A stretch of 57,891 bases of DNA from Bacillota bacterium (GTDB lineage Bacteria > Bacillota > DTU030 > DUMP01). The stretch spans positions 1 to 57,891 of the forward strand of contig JASKKP010000010.1 of NCBI GenBank assembly GCA_030154105.1. Direction: 5' to 3'. Position numbers and translations under genes: made by a program. Shown here piece after piece: positions 54,319 through 57,891 of this stretch (its first letter is position 1; every line of letters starts with the position of its first letter). Under the pieces are notes generated by a model, which made no database searches, was not told where the DNA came from, and was given only the letters and a program-made list of their open reading frames with translations.

Positions 54319-54949
54319 AAGGAGACTTAGACTAGTAAAAACCGCGGTTTGGTTTGCCCTATGGCTCATAGGTGCGGGGTTAATCTTAAATAGCCGCGGC
54401 TTCTGGCGGCTTTTTTTCCCGCTTCATTACCAGCCGACACTCGAGCGGTACGGCAGCGAATACGGCGTCGACCCGCTGCTTCTGGCGGCCGTGATCCGGG
54501 CGGAAAGTAAATACCACCCCAAGGCCCGTTCCCAGGCCGGAGCTTTAGGGTTGATGCAGATCGTGCCGGAAACCGGAGCGTGGGTGGCCGAACAAATCGG
54601 GCTGAAGAACTTTCGCCCGGACGAGCTTCTCGACCCGGAGACCAACATCCGCATCGGCGCTTGGTACCTGGGGCATTTGTTAGATCAATTCCATGGGGAT
54701 TTGGTCCTGGCCCTCGCCGCCTACAACTCGGGGCGCGGTAATGTGCTCGGCTGGATTGGCGAACAGAAGGCCCGCGGTCGGGTGCTTACCATAGAGGACA
54801 TACCCTTCCTGGAGACGAAGACGTACGTGCAGAAGGTACTGCGCAATTACTATTGGTACAGGAAAATCTATGCTCCGGCGGAGAAAAGAGGTATTTTCTG
54901 GTCGTGGGTCGAAAAGGAGAAGAGAGGGCAAATGTTACCGAGGGAGTGA
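54311..54949 (+). CDS. Lytic transglycosylase (SLT family), membrane-anchored
   Basis: 212 residues. Signal-anchor helix about 12-28, then the SLT goose-lysozyme-like domain: catalytic Glu in AVIRAESKYHP, and GALGLMQIVPETG, PETNIRIGAWYLG, ALAAYNSGRGNV. Cleaves peptidoglycan glycan strands outside the membrane. In Bacillus relatives yjbJ/coaE neighbours are common. Ends 5 bases before the NAPRTase start. Confidence 0.92.
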   Translation: MSKRRLRLVKTAVWFALWLIGAGLILNSRGFWRLFFPLHYQPTLERYGSEYGVDPLLLAAVIRAESKYHPKARSQAGALGLMQIVPETGAWVAEQIGLKNFRPDELLDPETNIRIGAWYLGHLLDQFHGDLVLALAAYNSGRGNVLGWIGEQKARGRVLTIEDIPFLETKTYVQKVLRNYYWYRKIYAPAEKRGIFWSWVEKEKRGQMLPRE

Positions 54950-54954
54950 AGGCG

Positions 54955-55998
54955 ATGGCAGCGCAGGAATTAACGAGTCTGGAGCGCGTTCGTAACTTGC
55001 GCCCGGCTCCAGACAGGCTGTTTCATTCGGCAACACATGAAGAAATTCTCCAAGGCGCGACCACCGATATTTACTTCGTACGCACCTACGAACTCCTCCA
55101 CCACATGGGCTTAGGGGCTACGCCGGTGGTCGCCGAAATCTTTGCCCGGCGCGGGGGCGTGCTTGCCGGCGTGGAAGAAGTGAAAAACCTCTTGACCGGG
55201 CGAGAAGGCGTAAGAATGTGGTCGCTTGATGAGGGCGAGGAGTTCGAGGCCAAGGAAGTAGTAATGCGCATCGAAGGCCCTTACGATAAGTTCGGCCTGT
55301 TTGAAACCGTGCTCCTCGGCTTTCTGGCCAGTTCGAGCGGCTGGGCCACAGCCGCTCGCGAGTGCAAAAGGGCAGCTGGTGATACACCCGTATACTGCTT
55401 CGGGGCGCGTCACGTCCACCCGGCGGTGGCTCCGGTAATGGAAAGGGCGGCCATTGTCGGCGGCTTCGACGGCGCCAGCTGCATCCTTGGGGCGAAGCTG
55501 GCCGGACGGGAACCGTCCGGTACCGTTCCTCATGCCGTGATCTTGATTATGGGGGACACCGTAGAAGTAGCTAAAGTTTACGATAAGGTTATGCCACCCG
55601 ATGCTCCGCGGCTTGTTCTCGTGGACACCTTCCACGATGAGGCAGAGGAAGCGCTCCGGGTAGCGGAAGCCCTTGGCGACCACCTGCACGGGGTACGGCT
55701 CGACACGCCCGGTGAGAGGGGTGGGGTTACGCCGGAACTGGTACGGGAGGTAAGGGCCCGGCTGGATCAAAAGGGATTTCAGCATGTTAAAATTTTCGTC
55801 TCGGGCGGTATTACGCCGGAACGCATTGTAGAGCTCAAGGCCGCGGGAGCGGCCGCTTTCGGCGTGGGAAGCTACATCACGGCGGCACCACCCATTGACA
55901 TGACCATGGACCTTAAGGTGGTAAGTGGAGTACCGGTCGCCAAACGTGGTCGCATACCGGGCATAACTCCTAATCCTCGCCTGAAACGGCAGATTTAG
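54955..55998 (+). CDS. Nicotinate phosphoribosyltransferase
   Basis: 347 residues from ATG 54955; GGGAGTGAAGG sits directly upstream. Adds phosphoribosyl to nicotinate in NAD salvage. Family marks: ATTDIYFVRTYELL, FGARHVHPAVAPVMERAA, VDTFHDEAEEAL, VFVSGGITPERIVEL and GVGSYIT. Shorter, archaeal/Firmicute-type NAPRTase; QAPRTase-like fold makes confusion with nadC possible, but the HVHPA pattern favours NAPRTase. Last gene before the tRNA cluster promoter. Confidence 0.88.
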   Translation: MAAQELTSLERVRNLRPAPDRLFHSATHEEILQGATTDIYFVRTYELLHHMGLGATPVVAEIFARRGGVLAGVEEVKNLLTGREGVRMWSLDEGEEFEAKEVVMRIEGPYDKFGLFETVLLGFLASSSGWATAARECKRAAGDTPVYCFGARHVHPAVAPVMERAAIVGGFDGASCILGAKLAGREPSGTVPHAVILIMGDTVEVAKVYDKVMPPDAPRLVLVDTFHDEAEEALRVAEALGDHLHGVRLDTPGERGGVTPELVREVRARLDQKGFQHVKIFVSGGITPERIVELKAAGAAAFGVGSYITAAPPIDMTMDLKVVSGVPVAKRGRIPGITPNPRLKRQI

Positions 55999-56011
55999 CG
56001 CCGACATGGTC

Positions 56012-56039
56012 TTGACATTACGCGGCTCTGTGCTATAAT
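56012..56039 (+). promoter_or_regulatory. Consensus promoter of the tRNA cluster
   Basis: Perfect TTGACA (56012-56017) and TATAAT (56034-56039) with a 16-base spacer, 35 bases before the first tRNA. Confidence 0.85.
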
Positions 56040-56074
56040 CTAAACTGTACCCGGCAGCGCGAGCTGCCGCACGG

Positions 56075-56162
56075 GCCGAAGTGGTGGAACTGGTAGACAC
56101 GCGGTGTTCAGGGCGCCGTGGGCCCTGCGCTCGTGAGGGTTCGAATCCCTCCTTCGGCACCA
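56075..56162 (+). tRNA. tRNA-Leu, anticodon CAG
   Basis: 88 nucleotides with CCA. Acceptor GCCGAAG/CTTCGGC. Anticodon stem CGGTG/CGCCG, loop TTCAGGG gives CAG. Long variable arm. Confidence 0.95.
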
Positions 56163-56166
56163 ACGT

Positions 56167-56249
56167 GTCGGAGTGGCGGAACTGGCAGACGCGCACGTTT
56201 GAGGGGCGTGTGGGCAACCGTGGGGGTTCAAGTCCCCCCTCCGACACCA
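56167..56249 (+). tRNA. tRNA-Leu, anticodon GAG
   Basis: 83 nucleotides with CCA. Acceptor GTCGGAG/CTCCGAC; anticodon stem CACGT/GCGTG with loop TTGAGGG gives GAG. Starts 4 bases after the preceding tRNA. Confidence 0.95.
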
Positions 56250-56254
56250 ATCGT

Positions 56255-56330
56255 GGGCGAATAGCTCAGCTGGGAGAGTGCCTGGATCACACCCAGGAGG
56301 TCACAGGTTCGAGTCCTGTTTCGCCCACCA
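56255..56330 (+). tRNA. tRNA-Val, anticodon CAC
   Basis: 76 nucleotides with CCA. Acceptor GGGCGAA/TTCGCCC; anticodon stem CCTGG/CCAGG, loop ATCACAC gives CAC (valine GUG). Confidence 0.93.
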
Positions 56331-56335
56331 TAGGC

Positions 56336-56411
56336 GGAGGCGTGGTGTAGTGGTTAACATGCCTGCCTGTCACGCAGGAGATCGTGGGTTCGACTCCCAT
56401 CGCTTCCGCCA
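56336..56411 (+). tRNA. tRNA-Asp, anticodon GTC
   Basis: 76 nucleotides with CCA. Acceptor GGAGGCG/CGCTTCC (one G-U), discriminator G; anticodon stem CCTGC/GCAGG, loop CTGTCAC gives GTC. Confidence 0.94.
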
Positions 56412-56431
56412 ATTCCCTTAAAAGTTAATAG

Positions 56432-56507
<76 letters not shown>

Positions 56508-56510
56508 GAA

Positions 56511-56585
56511 GCGGAAGTGGCTCAGAGGTAGAGCATCGCCTTGCCAAGGCGAGGGTCGCGGGTTCGAATCCCGTCTTCCGCTCCA
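56511..56585 (+). tRNA. tRNA-Gly, anticodon GCC
   Basis: 75 nucleotides with CCA. Acceptor GCGGAAG/CTTCCGC, discriminator T; anticodon stem TCGCC/GGCGA, loop TTGCCAA gives GCC. Confidence 0.95.
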
Positions 56586-56600
56586 TTTTTTTGAACCCTG

Positions 56601-56625
56601 CCTCCCGCACGTAGGGAGGATTTTT
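56601..56625 (+). terminator. Terminator of the tRNA cluster
   Basis: CCTCCC (56601-56606) pairs with GGGAGG (56614-56619) over a 7-base loop, followed by ATTTTT. Confidence 0.8.
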
Positions 56626-56644
56626 CGTTTGGGGGTGCAGAGCA

Positions 56645-57547
56645 TTGAAGCCCGGCCGTTTTAGGCGTTGTTCGGGCCGGACCTGGTTGGCGTTGGTACT
56701 AGTAGGGCTTTTTCTTGCCATGGCCGCGGGCGCGTGTGGCCCTGGTCCGGCGGAGGTTAGCACGAATGCCGGAGAGGGACAAGCCTCGCCTCCTCTTCTC
56801 AAGGTGCACTACCTGGACGTGGGCCAGGCGGACAGCATTCTGGTGCAGTTTCCTGGGGGAAAAGCGGTACTTATCGATGGCGGCAACGCGGAAGACGGCG
56901 GGCGCGTCGTAAGATACCTGCAAAAGAACGGCGTGAAAAAACTCACCGCGGTGGTGGCCACGCACCCGCACGAAGATCACATCGGCGGCCTTGGGGAGGT
57001 TCTCTCGCGTCTACCAGTCGGTGAGTTTTACCTACCGCGCCGGGCAACGACTACGCGTACATACAAAAACCTGCTCGCCACCCTGAAAGAGAAGGGGATT
57101 CCGGTATATGAAGCCAAGGCCGGAACGCAAATTGAAGTCGGCCCTGAGGCTGAGGCTACCTTCCTCGGCCCTGTGCGCTTAGATTACGAAGACCTTAACG
57201 ACGCCAGCGCCGTCTTAAAAGTGAAATACGGACGGACGAGTTTTCTTTTTATGGGTGACGCCGGCGAGGCGGCGGAAAAGGACTTGGTCGAGCGCGGCGG
57301 GCTTAAGGCGGACGTCTTAAAAGTCGGCCATCACGGGTCGGCATCGGCCAGCAGCTCGGCCTTCCTGAAGGCGGTAAGGCCGCGCCTGGCCGTCATTTCC
57401 GTAGGTAAAGATAACGATTATGGGCACCCGAGCCCGCAGACTCTAAGGCGCCTACGGATGGCCGGTGCTAGGGTTTTAAGGACTGACGAAGCCGGGGATA
57501 TTGTAATCGCAAGCGATGGGGAGAAAGTGGGGGAGGCTAAGGAGTGA
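56645..57547 (+). CDS. ComEC/Rec2-like MBL-fold lipoprotein
   Basis: 300 residues from TTG 56645 with GGGGGTG upstream. A signal peptide ends at a lipobox-like AAGAC, so the mature protein is probably a lipoprotein. The metallo-beta-lactamase domain has VHYLDVGQADSILV, the metal motif THPHEDHIGG, MGDAG and KVGHHGS. It matches the stand-alone version of the ComEC C-terminal nuclease-like domain found secreted in Firmicutes; a nuclease or phosphodiesterase role is plausible. Followed 6 bases later by its usual DUF3006 partner. Confidence 0.88.
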   Translation: MKPGRFRRCSGRTWLALVLVGLFLAMAAGACGPGPAEVSTNAGEGQASPPLLKVHYLDVGQADSILVQFPGGKAVLIDGGNAEDGGRVVRYLQKNGVKKLTAVVATHPHEDHIGGLGEVLSRLPVGEFYLPRRATTTRTYKNLLATLKEKGIPVYEAKAGTQIEVGPEAEATFLGPVRLDYEDLNDASAVLKVKYGRTSFLFMGDAGEAAEKDLVERGGLKADVLKVGHHGSASASSSAFLKAVRPRLAVISVGKDNDYGHPSPQTLRRLRMAGARVLRTDEAGDIVIASDGEKVGEAKE

Positions 57548-57553
57548 AGGAGT

Positions 57554-57760
57554 ATGCTGATTGTCGATCGTTTGGAAGGTGAATGGGCGGTCATCGAATG
57601 GGAAGGGGGAACCTTTAATCTTCCGCGCAAGCTCCTTCCTGCCGGCGTGCGCGAAGGCGATGTGCTCACCATGAGCCTTGAGCGGGACGAAGAATCGACG
57701 GCTCAGCGCCAGAGGGCGGCACAAAGGGAATTGGACGATCTCCTGCGGCGCAAAGGGTAA
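57554..57760 (+). CDS. DUF3006 protein
   Basis: 68 residues, starting MLIVDRLEGEWAVIEWEGG with a beta-rich first half, LPAGVREGDVLTMSL, and a charged helical end. DUF3006 genes regularly accompany ComEC-like MBL genes; function unknown. Likely translated from the same message. Confidence 0.8.
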   Translation: MLIVDRLEGEWAVIEWEGGTFNLPRKLLPAGVREGDVLTMSLERDEESTAQRQRAAQRELDDLLRRKG

Positions 57761-57798
57761 GCGGAAGGCACGCTTCGGGGGGATTGGAAATGGGGGCG

Positions 57799-57891
57799 TG
57801 TCAACTCACATAAAAACCTAACCGAATAAGAGTAGCTCACTCACGTAAAAACCTAACTAAGTGAGGCCTGGCGAATTGATCACCGCCGCCG
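57799..57891. repeat. Paired 19-bp direct repeats, possible IS terminus
   Basis: ACTCACATAAAAACCTAAC (57804-57822) and ACTCACGTAAAAACCTAAC (57839-57857) differ at one position and are 35 bases apart. The first is preceded by TGTCA. Multiple terminal repeats starting with TG are seen at IS21-family ends, so this may be the left end of such an element running out of the window. No transposase is visible. Confidence 0.35.

Noticed and set aside
55111..56250. Long minus-strand open frame opposite the nicotinate phosphoribosyltransferase and first tRNAs
   Set aside because: It is antisense to a clear enzyme gene and runs through tRNA genes; no family resemblance.
56081..56350. Plus-strand open frame of 89 codons
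   Set aside because: It is the translation of tRNA-Leu, tRNA-Leu and tRNA-Val genes.

Overview
The window looks like chromosome from an anaerobic, spore-forming, probably thermophilic Firmicute (Moorella / Desulfotomaculum-like). Pointers are SepF, YlbF, YitT and YtaF homologues, AGGAGG ribosome-binding sites, a B12-dependent class II ribonucleotide reductase, an exonuclease-dead Pol I, frequent GTG/TTG starts and fairly high G+C. The genus is an inference; no rRNA is present.

Layout. 1-3.6 kb: end of a family-2 glycosyltransferase, then queG, a YlbF-family gene and a YitT-family gene. 3.6-10.5 kb: a complete F-type ATP synthase operon with its own promoter and terminator. It has no separate delta gene: a delta C-terminal domain is fused in frame to the N-terminus of alpha. 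The c subunit carries most of a Na+-binding signature. 10.6-23.7 kb: yjbQ, nrdJ, an aspartate-type aminotransferase, sepF, a TPR protein, dnaE (its ribosome-binding site lies in a perfect hairpin), a small DUF2007-type protein, pyk, proB-proA and a hotdog thioesterase. 23.7-27.3 kb: a PhoP/PhoR two-component system, then pstB-phoU behind four 11-bp Pho-box-like repeats; pstSCA are absent here. 27.4-35.6 kb: HAD phosphatase, then minus-strand genes for an XRE-cupin regulator, UbiB/ABC1 kinase, winged-helix regulator, phasin-like protein, patatin, radical SAM protein and FabH. 36 kb: tRNA-Leu(CAA) and an L,D-transpeptidase.

37.8-46.9 kb (minus strand): an 11-gene Mrp/Mbh-like operon. It encodes MrpE, F and G, split MrpA-tail pieces (MbhD and MbhE types), MrpB, MrpC and four NuoL/M/N-like ion-translocating subunits, with no hydrogenase or NADH-dehydrogenase subunits. 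47-57.8 kb: ECF sigma factor with its anti-sigma factor, polA, mutM, an unknown small gene, ytaF, coaE, a lytic transglycosylase, a nicotinate phosphoribosyltransferase, six tRNAs (Leu, Leu, Val, Asp, Phe, Gly), a ComEC-like MBL lipoprotein with a DUF3006 partner, and a pair of 19-bp repeats that may be the end of an insertion sequence.

How it fits together. The ATP synthase and the enlarged Mrp complex suggest Na+/H+-coupled bioenergetics. The delta-alpha fusion is the most unusual feature. It implies either three delta C-terminal domains per F1, or processing or internal initiation, and it leaves the complex without the delta N-terminal domain that normally caps the alpha subunits.
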